The notes under the pieces: generated by a model
The model's database searches: none
Told to the model about the DNA's origin: nothing
What the model saw: only the letters and a program-made list of their open reading frames with translations
In this document: positions 9,238 to 17,028 of the stretch, one piece after another
Numbering within the stretch: the first letter of the stretch is position 1
Layout: every line of letters begins with the position of its first letter
Source: Zafaria ginkgonis
GTDB lineage: Bacteria; Actinomycetota; Actinomycetes; Actinomycetales; Micrococcaceae
DNA: 64,000 bases
Direction: 5' to 3'
Assembly (NCBI RefSeq): GCF_039540195.1
Contig: NZ_BAABEO010000025.1
Span: forward strand, 129,874-193,873
Position numbers and translations under genes: made by a program

Positions 9238-9738
9238 TCACAGTCCGATCAGGCTGAGGGGAACGATGACCGCCTCGGGGAGGGAGACGTTGAGCCCCAA
9301 GGTGAAGAGGTAGTAGACGCCCACGCTGCCGCACAGCGAGATGACCACCGACTTGACCCAGGACGTCCGCGCCCGCAGCCGCAGGTGGTACATCAGGAAC
9401 AGGAAGACCCCCAGCTGGAAGCCGATGAACGGCAGCGCCGCGGAGAGGACCAGCAGGCTGAGCACCACGGCCCGCACCTGCGACCGGTCGGAGGCCTCGG
9501 CCACCGGGGCCGCCTGTACGCCGGCGCGTTCCTGGAAGAACCAGACGACCGAGAGCAGCACCAGTGCCGCGCCCAGGACGCAGGGGAAGAAACCGGGCCC
9601 GGGACCGAGCTCGTTCCACAGCCCGAGACCGGCCGATTCGGCCAGGACGTACGCGCCGAGGGCCGCCAGCACCAGCTGGCCCGCCACGATCGAACGGCGC
9701 AGCCGCCGCACCGGGCGGGCTTCTGTGACTGAGGTCAT
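9238..9738 (-). CDS. tctB: Tripartite tricarboxylate transporter small subunit
   Basis: 166 residues with four predicted membrane helices and the family segment LGPGPGFFPCVLGAALVLLS. First gene of the minus-strand operon. ATG at 9738 is preceded by AAGGA at 7 bases. The start region faces the divergent IclR gene across 141 bases that contain AT-rich palindromes, so expression is probably set by that regulator. TctB is poorly conserved in general, but the neighbouring TctA and TctC genes support the call. Confidence 0.88.
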   Translation of the reverse strand: MTSVTEARPVRRLRRSIVAGQLVLAALGAYVLAESAGLGLWNELGPGPGFFPCVLGAALVLLSVVWFFQERAGVQAAPVAEASDRSQVRAVVLSLLVLSAALPFIGFQLGVFLFLMYHLRLRARTSWVKSVVISLCGSVGVYYLFTLGLNVSLPEAVIVPLSLIGL

Positions 9739-9772
9739 GGGAATCCTTGAATTGAGTTGCGTAGTTCGACGC

Positions 9773-9794
9773 AAAATTTCATACAATAAAATTT
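9773..9794. promoter_or_regulatory. Probable IclR operator between tctB and the regulator gene
   Basis: Two copies of AAAATTT (9773-9779 and 9788-9794), 15 bases apart, lie in the only AT-rich patch of the neighbourhood, 35 bases before tctB and 86 bases before the regulator. IclR-type regulators commonly bind AT-rich palindromes of this kind in a divergent promoter. Binding is inferred from place and symmetry only. Confidence 0.5.
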
Positions 9795-9879
9795 AATAAC
9801 GTGAGATGAAATGATGGCATGGATCACATCACACGGTCAAGCGAGGTGCGTCACGGGAAAGATTGCGTAGGATGAAAGA

Positions 9880-10665
9880 ATGACGGTGGAACCCAAGGCA
9901 TCCGAGGCGCGATCGGCCAGCAGCATGCGGTCGCTGTCCCGCGCCATCGAGGTGTTCGAACAGCTGCAGCGCTACGACCATCCCCAGCGGCTGAACCAGA
10001 TCGCCAAGGACTGCGGGATGAGCTCGCCGACGACTTTGCGGATCCTCCGGGTCCTGCAGGAGTACGGCCTGGTCAGCCAGACCGACAAGAGCTACCGCAT
10101 CGGACCGGCCGTCCTGCCGGCGGCACGCGTCTTCCTCGAGTCGGACCCCCTGGCCCGGGCCGCACGGCCGATCCTCCAGCACCTTGCCGAACAAACCGGG
10201 CTGACGGCGTCGTTGTACTCAAAGCTGGGGTTTGAGCGGGTCCTCGTTGAACGCGTCGTCGGCGCGGCCTCGCTCGGCTACGACCTGCCCCAGGGCCGGC
10301 GCCTGCCCCTAACCGTCGGCGCCGCGGGAAAGATCCTGGTCGCCGCGCTTGATGCGGACCAACTCGAGCAGGTCGTCACCGCCTCCGTCGAGCGCAAGTA
10401 CGAACCCGCCGGCTTCACCGTCGCCGAGCTGCGCCGCCGCCTCCCCCCTCCCGGCGAGGATTTCGCCTACTCCGAGGACGAGCGTGCAACCGGCGTCGTC
10501 TCGGTGGCCGTTGCGGTCCCTTCGAGAAGCGGAACAATCACCGAATCGATCTCGCTGACCTCTCCGATGGAGTCGTCTTCACGCGACGACCTCCTGGCGC
10601 AGGTACCGGAGCTGCGCCATTCGGCACGCCGCCTGGCCGACCTCCTGGCCAGCACGATGTACTAG
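9880..10665 (+). CDS. IclR-family transcriptional regulator
   Basis: 261 residues. A winged helix-turn-helix occupies about residues 15-80 (LNQIAKDCGMSSPTTLRILRVL), followed by the IclR effector domain with YDLPQGRRLPLTVGAAGKILVA near the middle. IclR proteins bind a small organic acid and repress or activate the adjoining catabolic operon. This one is divergent from the tctB-led operon, so that operon is the likely target and its substrate the likely effector. GGATGAAAGA precedes the ATG. Confidence 0.92.
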   Translation: MTVEPKASEARSASSMRSLSRAIEVFEQLQRYDHPQRLNQIAKDCGMSSPTTLRILRVLQEYGLVSQTDKSYRIGPAVLPAARVFLESDPLARAARPILQHLAEQTGLTASLYSKLGFERVLVERVVGAASLGYDLPQGRRLPLTVGAAGKILVAALDADQLEQVVTASVERKYEPAGFTVAELRRRLPPPGEDFAYSEDERATGVVSVAVAVPSRSGTITESISLTSPMESSSRDDLLAQVPELRHSARRLADLLASTMY

Positions 10666-10689
10666 CGCCACCCCGGAAGGAGGAATCCG

Positions 10690-10914
10690 ATGCAAGGATC
10701 CAGGAAGCTGCATGAGATTCGCGGCGGCGACGCCATCGTGGCCACCGACGCCCGCGGCGTCGAATTGCGCGGCCGCACCGACGTGGCGGCCCCGCACCTG
10801 GGCGTCCTGTGGATCTGGGAAACCGGAACGGGAACACGCCTCCTGCTGGACGCGGCCGAATTCGATCTGGACATCCTGCCGGAGCCGGCGAACGCCGGCT
10901 CTCCGCGCCGGTGA
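10690..10914 (+). CDS. Small hypothetical protein
   Basis: 74 residues, not recognised. A strong ribosome site GGAAGGAGG sits 7 bases before the ATG, and the gene begins 24 bases after the IclR stop, so it is probably translated from the same message. The sequence is acidic with alternating beta-type strands (DAIVATDARGVEL, GVLWIWETGTGTRLLL), suggesting a small beta fold. There is no signal peptide or membrane segment. A role linked to the IclR regulon is possible but unsupported. Confidence 0.6.
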   Translation: MQGSRKLHEIRGGDAIVATDARGVELRGRTDVAAPHLGVLWIWETGTGTRLLLDAAEFDLDILPEPANAGSPRR

Positions 10915-10963
10915 CAACCGGGGCCGGCCACCCGGCTCCCCAGCGGCACCGGCGCAGGCGGCG

Positions 10964-12310
10964 CTAGGCTGCGTCCCGGAGGGCGGGCGCCTGCTTGCGT
11001 GAGCGGATCACGAACAGCGAAACGGCTGCCGCCCCGCACAGGACGGCGGCGGACATCCACGCCAGCGCGTAGCTGCCGGTGGCCTCGCGGATCCACCCGG
11101 CCGCGCTGGACGCGATGCCGGCACCGACCATGTGCGCTGCGAACACCCAGCCGAACACGATGCCCGCGCGCTGGATGCCGAAATGCTCCCGGCACAGCGC
11201 CACCGTTGGCGGCACGGTGGCCACCCAGTCCAGGCCGTAGAAGACGATGAAGATCCACAGCGGCGGCTCGATGGTCGGAGCCAGCATGGTGTTGATGAAC
11301 ACGAGCGAGAGCCCGCGCAGGCCGTAGTAGGCCACCAGCAGCAGGGCGGGGTCGAAGCGGTCGGTCAGCCAGCCGGAGAGGACCGTGCCGATCAGGTCGA
11401 AGACCCCGATGATCGCGAGCAGCCCGGCTGCGGTGGTGGCGGGCATGCCGTGGTCGTGCGCTGCGGGGATGAAGTGGGTCTGGACCAGTCCGTTGGTGGA
11501 CCAGCCGCAGACGAAAAAGGTGAAGGCCAGGATCCAGAACGCCCGCCTGCGTGCCGCCTCCCGGAGCACGACGACGGCCAGCTTCCAGGCCGGCACGGCC
11601 GACGGGGCGGGGTCCTGCTGCGGGTGCTCCGGGTTTTCCCCGTAGGGCCGCAGGCCCAGGTCCTGCGGCCGGTCGGAGAACCACAGCAGCCAGAACGGGA
11701 CGATCAGGGCCGCCAGGAGGGCCACCGCGAGGGCGGCGGCCCGCCATCCGGGGGAGTGGGCCAGGTGGACGATCAACGGCAGGAAAATCAGCTGCCCGCA
11801 CGCGTTGGCGCCGGAGAAGAGGCCCATCACCAGTCCGCGCCGGGTGGCGAACCAGCGGTTGGCGACGACGGACCCGAAGACCAGGGCCATGACGCCGGTG
11901 CCGACGCCGATGAAGGCTCCCCAGAGGACCCACAGCTGCCACAGATCGGTCATGACGGTGGTCAGGGCGCTGCCGGCGGCGGTGAGCAGCAGGCCGGCGG
12001 TCACCACCCGCTTCACCCCGAAGCGTTCCATGGCGGCGGCCGCGAACGGTGCGGTCAGGCCGTAGACCACCAGGTTCGCGGTGACCGCGCCGCTGGTCGC
12101 GGACCGGGTCCAGCCGAACTCCGTCTCCAGCGGCTCCAGCAGGGCGCCGGTGGTCGAGCGGAAGGCGGCCCCGGCGACCAGCGCCAGCAGCGTGAGCGCG
12201 GCAACGGTCCAGGCCCGCCGGGCGGTCCGTGCCCGGCCCGGGGAAATTGCGCGGTCCGGGGAAACGGCCTGCGGCAGCGCGGCGGGGCCGGTGGACTCTG
12301 GGGATTTCAC
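10964..12310 (-). CDS. MFS transporter (monocarboxylate/oxalate-formate antiporter-like)
   Basis: 448 residues with about 12 membrane helices. The pattern of two six-helix halves, with GAFIGVGTGVMALVFGSVVANRWF and a long central loop near residues 215-240, resembles the OFA/MCT-like branch of the major facilitator superfamily. Members exchange or take up mono- or dicarboxylates. The GTG at 12310 follows an AGGATCG patch. It is transcribed away from the DnaA-box-rich gap. No operon partner is present, so the substrate cannot be told. Confidence 0.8.
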   Translation of the reverse strand: MKSPESTGPAALPQAVSPDRAISPGRARTARRAWTVAALTLLALVAGAAFRSTTGALLEPLETEFGWTRSATSGAVTANLVVYGLTAPFAAAAMERFGVKRVVTAGLLLTAAGSALTTVMTDLWQLWVLWGAFIGVGTGVMALVFGSVVANRWFATRRGLVMGLFSGANACGQLIFLPLIVHLAHSPGWRAAALAVALLAALIVPFWLLWFSDRPQDLGLRPYGENPEHPQQDPAPSAVPAWKLAVVVLREAARRRAFWILAFTFFVCGWSTNGLVQTHFIPAAHDHGMPATTAAGLLAIIGVFDLIGTVLSGWLTDRFDPALLLVAYYGLRGLSLVFINTMLAPTIEPPLWIFIVFYGLDWVATVPPTVALCREHFGIQRAGIVFGWVFAAHMVGAGIASSAAGWIREATGSYALAWMSAAVLCGAAAVSLFVIRSRKQAPALRDAA

Positions 12311-12352
12311 CCCACGATCCTAATGCCTGCCTCAGGTCCCCGAGCCCGGAAA

Positions 12353-12384
12353 CCACAGTCTGTGCACAGCGTTATCCACAGATG
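12353..12384 (+). repeat. Direct repeat A, copy 1 (32 bp, contains a DnaA box)
   Basis: A 32-base sequence that begins CCACAGTCTGTGCACAGC and continues through the box TTATCCACA and GATG. It is repeated without a mismatch at 12608-12639, 255 bases away. Confidence 0.9.
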
Positions 12385-12468
12385 GGGACAATTGTGTTGG
12401 TAACCGTGTTCGATCGCCCGGAATGATGCCGATGCAGGCCCCTTGAGCCATGGAACTACAGGCGCGTA

Positions 12469-12502
12469 AGTTATTAACACTGTGGAGAAGCCCTGTGGAG
12501 AA
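12469..12502 (+). repeat. Direct repeat B, copy 1
   Basis: AGTTATTAACA followed by two half-conserved DnaA boxes in reverse orientation, TGTGGAGAA twice. The second copy at 12744-12777 has the same layout with four substitutions. The AT-rich start TTATTAAC also recurs, inverted as GTTAATAAC, beside the oriC boxes at 27222-27230. Confidence 0.8.
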
Positions 12503-12607
12503 TTTCTTTCCCCCTCTGGATATCCCGCGGGAAACCGCGGAAGATGGGGGCATTCGACGCTCGAAGAGCGGCGGAATCGGATAGTCCCAAGTCAGGCTAT
12601 CCACACC

Positions 12608-12639
12608 CCACAGTCTGTGCACAGCGTTATCCACAGATG
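12608..12639 (+). repeat. Direct repeat A, copy 2
   Basis: Identical over 32 bases to 12353-12384, including the perfect DnaA box at 12627-12635. It is flanked by two more boxes (12597-12605 and 12638-12646), making this the densest point of the cluster. Confidence 0.9.
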
Positions 12640-12743
12640 TGGATTGACGTGTGCATATTCGGGTTCGGGAACCCCTTTGCGCTGGCCGTCCCCCTATTTT
12701 CGGCGTGAACCGTCACCTTCACACTCTGAATTACATGGCTGTC

Positions 12744-12777
12744 AGTTATTAACATTGTGGATAAGCGCTGTGGAAAC
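12744..12777 (+). repeat. Direct repeat B, copy 2
   Basis: Second copy of repeat B, with a perfect reversed DnaA box TGTGGATAA at 12756-12764 and a weak one at 12769-12777. The copy spacing (275 bases) differs from that of repeat A (255 bases), so the two are separate repeats or a duplication with later indels. Confidence 0.8.
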
Positions 12778-12848
12778 GCCGCGCGGCCTGCCGGCCCTCC
12801 CCGCGCCAATGGCGCTCCCGCCGGGGCTCGCGAGACGGGACGGCGGGT

Positions 12849-13154
12849 TCATGGGGTGAGGTGGGGCAGGCACATGCACCGGATTTCATACACCGGCATC
12901 CCCGCGGGCTCGTCGCCGTGGCCCGTGGCTACCAGGCACTCCCCGTCGAAGACGTACACCGGCAGCTGGGGGGACTGGAACAGGTTGTACCGGGACGGAT
13001 ACACCCAGTGGCCCTTGATTTCGTAGGCCGGCACGGCGTACGTGTCCCGGCGGTTGTGCACGGTCGGGAACAGGTCGTTGTCGATCCACAAATGGCTGGC
13101 CAGGCCCTGCTGGTGCTGGGCGTTGCAGTCGGTAGGGAACAGGATGGCTTGCAC
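12849..13154 (-). CDS. Small protein of unknown function under an iron box
   Basis: 101 residues, not recognised. It starts at GTG 13154 with AGAGAGG 7 bases upstream. It is rich in aromatic residues and has cysteines at residue 10, near 71, and in a C-terminal RCMCLP motif, which could bind metal, but no known site is evident. There is no signal peptide or membrane helix. A near-perfect DtxR/IdeR operator lies 59 bases upstream, so it is probably made when iron is scarce. Base and codon use resemble neighbours, so recent transfer is not indicated. Confidence 0.65.
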   Translation of the reverse strand: MQAILFPTDCNAQHQQGLASHLWIDNDLFPTVHNRRDTYAVPAYEIKGHWVYPSRYNLFQSPQLPVYVFDGECLVATGHGDEPAGMPVYEIRCMCLPHLTP

Positions 13155-13212
13155 GGTGACCTCTCTGGCGGCCTCGCGCAGGAGGGAAGCACGGCACGAG
13201 GTGGATAGGCAT

Positions 13213-13231
13213 TTAGGTTAGGCTAACCTGA
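13213..13231. promoter_or_regulatory. DtxR/IdeR iron box
   Basis: TTAGGTTAGGCTAACCTGA matches the 19-base DtxR/IdeR operator consensus TTAGGTTAGsCTAACCTAA with one mismatch. It lies between the 3' end of the rhomboid gene and the 101-residue gene, both on the minus strand, at the place expected for the promoter of the latter. With iron, DtxR/IdeR would repress it. Confidence 0.85.
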
Positions 13232-13282
13232 TTTATCCCACCGAGCCTAGTTTGTGTCCCTGGCCATGCGGTTCGCCGAGCG

Positions 13283-14158
13283 CTATACAGAGGCGTACCG
13301 CTGGACCACGTCCTGGAGCACGTTCTGCCATCCAAACCAGGTCAGCCCCAGCAGCACCGCGGCCACGGCCACTACCCCCGCCCACTGGAACGCCGCCCGG
13401 CGCGGACCGCGCGGGGCGTAGACGAACACCGCGGCCAGGGCGGCGCCCGCCGCCAGTCCTCCCACGTGGGCCTGCCAGGCGATGTTGGTTCCGGGGATGA
13501 ACCCGATCGCTAGATTGATGCCCAGAAGCAGCAGGATCGGCCGGTAGTTGCCTCCGCGGGCACGCGTGACCACCAGCAGGGCCCCGAACAGCCCGAAGAC
13601 CGCGCCGGAGGCGCCCACGACCCACGAATAGGGGTTGATCAGCAGCACGGCGACGGATCCGCCGAAACCTGCCAGCAGGTACAGCGCCAGGAACCGGGCC
13701 CGGCCCAGCATCGGCTCCAGGATCCGGCCGATGATGAACAGCGCATACATGTTGAACGCGATGTGCATCAGGAACCCCTGCGAGTGCAGGAACGTGGAGG
13801 TGAGCATCCGCCACGGTTCGGATCCGGTGTACAGCCCGTTGTAGGCCAAGGCTTCCTGCACCCCGGGGAACACCAGCTGCAGCGCGTACACCGCCACGCA
13901 CAGCCCGATCAGCGTGTAGGTGACCATCGGCTTGCCGTCGCGCACCGTGCCGCCCAGCGACGTCCGGGGCGTCCGCAGGGTGCGGTTCGTTTCGGCCACG
14001 CAGTCGACGCACTGGACGCCGACGGCGGCGGAGCGCTGGCACTCCGGGCAGGCCGGCCGGCCGCAGCGCTGGCACCGCACATACGAGGCGCGGTCGGGGT
14101 GGCGCGGGCAGACCGGCACTTCCATCTCGGGCTGGTGCGCGGGTTGGCCGAAGGCCAT
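13283..14158 (-). CDS. Rhomboid-family intramembrane serine protease
   Basis: 291 residues. The N terminus has a cysteine/histidine zinc-ribbon-like segment (C17, H20, C29, C32, C37, C40, C50, C53). Six or seven membrane helices follow. The catalytic serine is S184 in GASGAVFG and the partner histidine H231 in AHVGG; HIAFNMYALF near 132-141 is the usual second-helix motif. Rhomboids cut membrane proteins inside the bilayer. The zinc-ribbon N terminus is common in Actinobacteria. Monocistronic by position; substrate unknown. Confidence 0.93.
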   Translation of the reverse strand: MAFGQPAHQPEMEVPVCPRHPDRASYVRCQRCGRPACPECQRSAAVGVQCVDCVAETNRTLRTPRTSLGGTVRDGKPMVTYTLIGLCVAVYALQLVFPGVQEALAYNGLYTGSEPWRMLTSTFLHSQGFLMHIAFNMYALFIIGRILEPMLGRARFLALYLLAGFGGSVAVLLINPYSWVVGASGAVFGLFGALLVVTRARGGNYRPILLLLGINLAIGFIPGTNIAWQAHVGGLAAGAALAAVFVYAPRGPRRAAFQWAGVVAVAAVLLGLTWFGWQNVLQDVVQRYASV

Positions 14159-14355
14159 GAGGGAACTCCTGGGTGTTTGGCGTGGGTGCTGGGCGGTGTG
14201 GCTGCGGGTGGGGTTGGTGGCTGTCCCCGCGGAGCCTGGGCCCCCGGCCTGACGGCTTTTGAGTCTGGCGGGGCCTTAAACGGCAAGGTCCCGCCGCGGC
14301 TTCCTTGCGGGGACCGGGCGGGACCAAGTGCGCCGGTGCGGCGCGGGGAAGCTGC

Positions 14356-14901
14356 CTAGAGCTCCTCGATGTCGATGCTGGAGATCACGACGTCCTGGAG
14401 CGGCTTGTCGCGGCCGTCGGTGGCGATGGCGTTGAGCGAGTCGACGACGGCGCGGGAGGACTCGTCGGTCACGTCGCCGAAGATGGTGTGCTTGCCCTGC
14501 AGCCACGTGGTCGGGACCGAGGTGATGAAGAACTGGGAGCCGTTGGTGCCGCGGCCGCCCTGGATGCCGGCGTTGGCCATGGCCAGCTTGTACGGCTGGG
14601 TGAAGTCCAGGTCCGGGTTGATCTCGTCGTCGAAGCGGTAGCCCGGGCCGCCGATGCCCTGGCCCAGCGGATCGCCGCCCTGGATCATGAAGTCGGAGAT
14701 GATGCGGTGGAAGATGGTGCCGTTGTACAGCGGGGTACCGGCCTTCTCCTCGCCGCTCTGAGGATCGACCCAGGTCTGCTCGCCGGTGGAGAGGCCAACG
14801 AAGTTCTTGACGGTCTTCGGCGCGTGGTTGCCGAAGAGGTTCACGACGATGTCGCCAAGATTGGTGTGGATGGTCGCCTTGTGGGTGGGGATAGCAGTCA
14901 T
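14356..14901 (-). CDS. Peptidyl-prolyl cis-trans isomerase, cyclophilin type
   Basis: 181 residues, cytoplasmic, no signal peptide. Cyclophilin blocks are clear: YNGTIFHRIISDFMIQGGDP near residues 60-77 with the catalytic arginine, NGSQFFIT and WLQGKHTIFGDV. It speeds proline isomerisation during folding. ATG at 14901 is preferred since actinobacterial PpiA proteins start MTAI; an ATG three codons earlier is also possible. Divergent from the amphipathic-repeat protein gene at 15065. Confidence 0.93.
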   Translation of the reverse strand: MTAIPTHKATIHTNLGDIVVNLFGNHAPKTVKNFVGLSTGEQTWVDPQSGEEKAGTPLYNGTIFHRIISDFMIQGGDPLGQGIGGPGYRFDDEINPDLDFTQPYKLAMANAGIQGGRGTNGSQFFITSVPTTWLQGKHTIFGDVTDESSRAVVDSLNAIATDGRDKPLQDVVISSIDIEEL

Positions 14902-15064
14902 GACCCCCATTCTTCCACGGGGCACCCGGGCGCCTGCCCGGCTCGGATACGCGGACAGTGAACATGGGACGGCGCGCCCAACACATGGTGCCGGGGCGAT
15001 GGCCCGCGGGCTTGACATGCGCGTAGGCTGGGCGGCGAAGCCCCTTAGCATCCGGGAGGAACGT

Positions 15065-16018
15065 GTGAAGAATACCGAACGCAGTGCCCGAAACCTCGGC
15101 GTTTCCGTCGACAGCGCCAAGGACTGGGCCGCACCGAAGGTGGAGGCGGCCGTCTACTGGGCCGAGAAAGGCATCGAAACGGCCTCTCCGAAGATCCAGG
15201 AAGGCCTGTCCCGTGCAGCCCAAGAACTCGCCGAAGGAGTCTACAGAGTGACCCCGAAACTCCAGGAAGGCCTTGAAAGGGTCGCTCCGAAGATTTCGGC
15301 CGCGGTCGACGAGGCAGCCCCGAAGATTCAGGGCGCCGCGGACAAGGCGGCCCCGGCGTTGCAGCACGCCCGCGACGTTGTGGTCCGCGAATACCTTCCG
15401 GCCGCCAGCGTGAAGCTCGGCGAGGCAGCCGACTACACCATCCGCAAGCTTGACGTGGTCGCCGCCCCGGTGGTGCAGAAGGCTGCCGCGACCATCAAGG
15501 TGGACAAGAAGACCCTCAAGAAGGCCCGGAAGGCGGCGGCTGGCGTAGCCGGCGCGGCCGGGCTCGCCGCCACCAAGAAGGTCCAGAAGGAACAGGGCCG
15601 CAAGGGGCGCAAGAAGGGCCTTTTGGTCTTCGCGATCTTCGCTGCGGCGGCCGCCGCAGGCATCGCCGCGTGGAAGGCCTCCAAGCCGGTCGAGGATCCC
15701 TGGAAGTCCCCCGCCCCGGTCGACCCGGCTCCGATCCCGGCCGTGGCCGTCCCGGAAACCGGGGAACCCGGCGCCGAGTCGGCGGTTCCGGCGGCACCGG
15801 TCTCCGCAGCCGCGGCCACGGAGGCGGAAACCGCCCAGACCGAGGCAGTCGCTCCGTCCGAGGAGATTGCTCCGGCCGAGGAAGTGGCGGAGACCTCCTT
15901 TGGAGAAGCGGGCGCGGGCACCGAACCCGAGGTTCCCGAGGAGGGCACCACGGAGGTCCCGAAGCCGGGACCACGCGGCGGCACCCGCCGTCGTGCCTCG
16001 GACGACGCGGCCGAGTAG
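15065..16018 (+). CDS. Amphipathic-repeat protein with one membrane helix
   Basis: 317 residues, not assigned to a named family. Residues 20-110 contain recurring [A/S/T]PK[I/L/V] units at 23, 41, 63, 74 and 85, the later ones at exact 11-residue spacing, each in a predicted amphipathic helix. A very basic segment (residues 145-184) precedes a single helix GLLVFAIFAAAAAAGIAAW (185-203), and the tail is a Pro/Glu/Ala-rich disordered stretch. The plan suggests a membrane- or lipid-associated structural protein. GTG at 15065 is preceded by GGGAGGAA. A terminator follows at 16039. Confidence 0.75.
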   Translation: MKNTERSARNLGVSVDSAKDWAAPKVEAAVYWAEKGIETASPKIQEGLSRAAQELAEGVYRVTPKLQEGLERVAPKISAAVDEAAPKIQGAADKAAPALQHARDVVVREYLPAASVKLGEAADYTIRKLDVVAAPVVQKAAATIKVDKKTLKKARKAAAGVAGAAGLAATKKVQKEQGRKGRKKGLLVFAIFAAAAAAGIAAWKASKPVEDPWKSPAPVDPAPIPAVAVPETGEPGAESAVPAAPVSAAAATEAETAQTEAVAPSEEIAPAEEVAETSFGEAGAGTEPEVPEEGTTEVPKPGPRGGTRRRASDDAAE

Positions 16019-16038
16019 CACTCACCGGAAACACACCA

Positions 16039-16072
16039 GGCGCAGGGCCCCGCAACCGCGGGGCCCTGCGCC
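16039..16072 (+). terminator. Rho-independent terminator
   Basis: A 15-base perfect stem GGCGCAGGGCCCCGC with loop AACC and its complement, followed by TTTGT. It lies 20 bases after the stop of the amphipathic-repeat protein gene. Confidence 0.85.
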
Positions 16073-16098
16073 TTTGTGATGTGCCGGGTTGGTACATT

Positions 16099-17028
16099 AT
16101 GGGCGTGCATCCCCGCCGACCGACCGTTTCCCTAGTCATTCCCGCATACAACGAGGAAGGCGTGATCCGGCAGTGCGTGGCGGCGGCGCTGCGCCAGAGC
16201 GTGCCCGCACGGGAAATCATCGTGGTGGACAACGGGTCCACGGACCGCACGGCCGCGATCGTGCGCCGGATGCAGCGCGAGCACCCGGAGGCCCCGCTCC
16301 ACCTCGCCCGCCAGGACGCGGAGCAGGGACTGGTCCCCACCCGGAACGTGGGGCTGGGCCTGGCCACGGGAGACGTGCTGGGACGCATCGACGCCGATTC
16401 GGTGCTGGAACCGGACTGGGTGGCGCAGGTCGCCAGCGCGTTCCAGGACCCCGAGGTCATGGGCGCCACCGGGCCGGTGCACTACTACGACATGCCGCTG
16501 CGCCGGTGGGGCCTGAAGGCGGACGACCGCCTGCGCCAGCTGGTCCTGCGGCTGGCCCATCGGCAGCACCACTTCCTTTTCGGCTCCAACATGGCCGTGC
16601 GCCGCACCGCCTGGGAAGCGATCGCCCCGGAGGTGTGCCGCGACGAGGCCGACCTGATGCACGAGGACATCGACATCTCCCTGCATCTGGCCGAGCACCG
16701 CATGGCGGTGCGCTACGTTCCGGCCATGGTGGCCGGAATGTCGGCGCGCCGGCTCGAGGACTCCCCGCGGGACTACCGCCGCTACGTCGGCCGCTTCGAC
16801 CGCACCTACAAGGCGCACCGGATCGACAGGAAGGTCCTGAGGATCCCGGAGCTGCTCTTTCTGTCCATCTACTACCCGGCCAGGACCCTGCGCTTCATCC
16901 ATCGCCGCGCGGGTGCGCAGCGGCGGCGGGGGTTCGGTTCGTTCACAGCGGCAGTTCCGCCGGTTCCGCCGTCTTCACGGGCGCGGCGGCGCGCTGTCCG
17001 CGGACGACGGCGGCCAGACCGGCCATGA
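16099..17028 (+). CDS. Family 2 glycosyltransferase
   Basis: 309 residues. Starts SLVIPAYNEEGVIRQCV, then EIIVVDNGSTDRTAAIV and the DxD-type metal site RIDADSVLEPDW, all typical of GT-A fold family 2 transferases that move a sugar from a nucleotide donor to a membrane or wall acceptor. No membrane helices of the processive type are visible. ATG at 16099 and GTG at 16105 are both possible starts. The last 86 bases overlap the convergent EamA gene, so the Arg/Pro-rich tail may be a poorly constrained extension. Confidence 0.88.
   Translation: MGVHPRRPTVSLVIPAYNEEGVIRQCVAAALRQSVPAREIIVVDNGSTDRTAAIVRRMQREHPEAPLHLARQDAEQGLVPTRNVGLGLATGDVLGRIDADSVLEPDWVAQVASAFQDPEVMGATGPVHYYDMPLRRWGLKADDRLRQLVLRLAHRQHHFLFGSNMAVRRTAWEAIAPEVCRDEADLMHEDIDISLHLAEHRMAVRYVPAMVAGMSARRLEDSPRDYRRYVGRFDRTYKAHRIDRKVLRIPELLFLSIYYPARTLRFIHRRAGAQRRRGFGSFTAAVPPVPPSSRARRRAVRGRRRPDRP

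Larger units (their letters stand above)
12311..12848. other. Gene-free region with a cluster of DnaA boxes
   Basis: 538 bases with no credible gene. It holds TTATCCACA at 12372-12380 and 12627-12635, its complement at 12756-12764, CTATCCACA at 12597-12605, and near-boxes TGTGGAGAA at 12481-12489 and 12494-12502, TGTGGATTG at 12638-12646, TGTGGAAAC at 12769-12777. The boxes lie in two interleaved long direct repeats (separate entries). The look is that of an origin-type DnaA-binding region, about 15 kb from oriC. Function is inferred. Confidence 0.7.

Noticed and set aside
12332..12634. A 100-residue minus-strand open frame
   Set aside because: It runs through the DnaA-box repeats, so the same peptide VDNAVHRLW appears twice, and it has no ribosome site.
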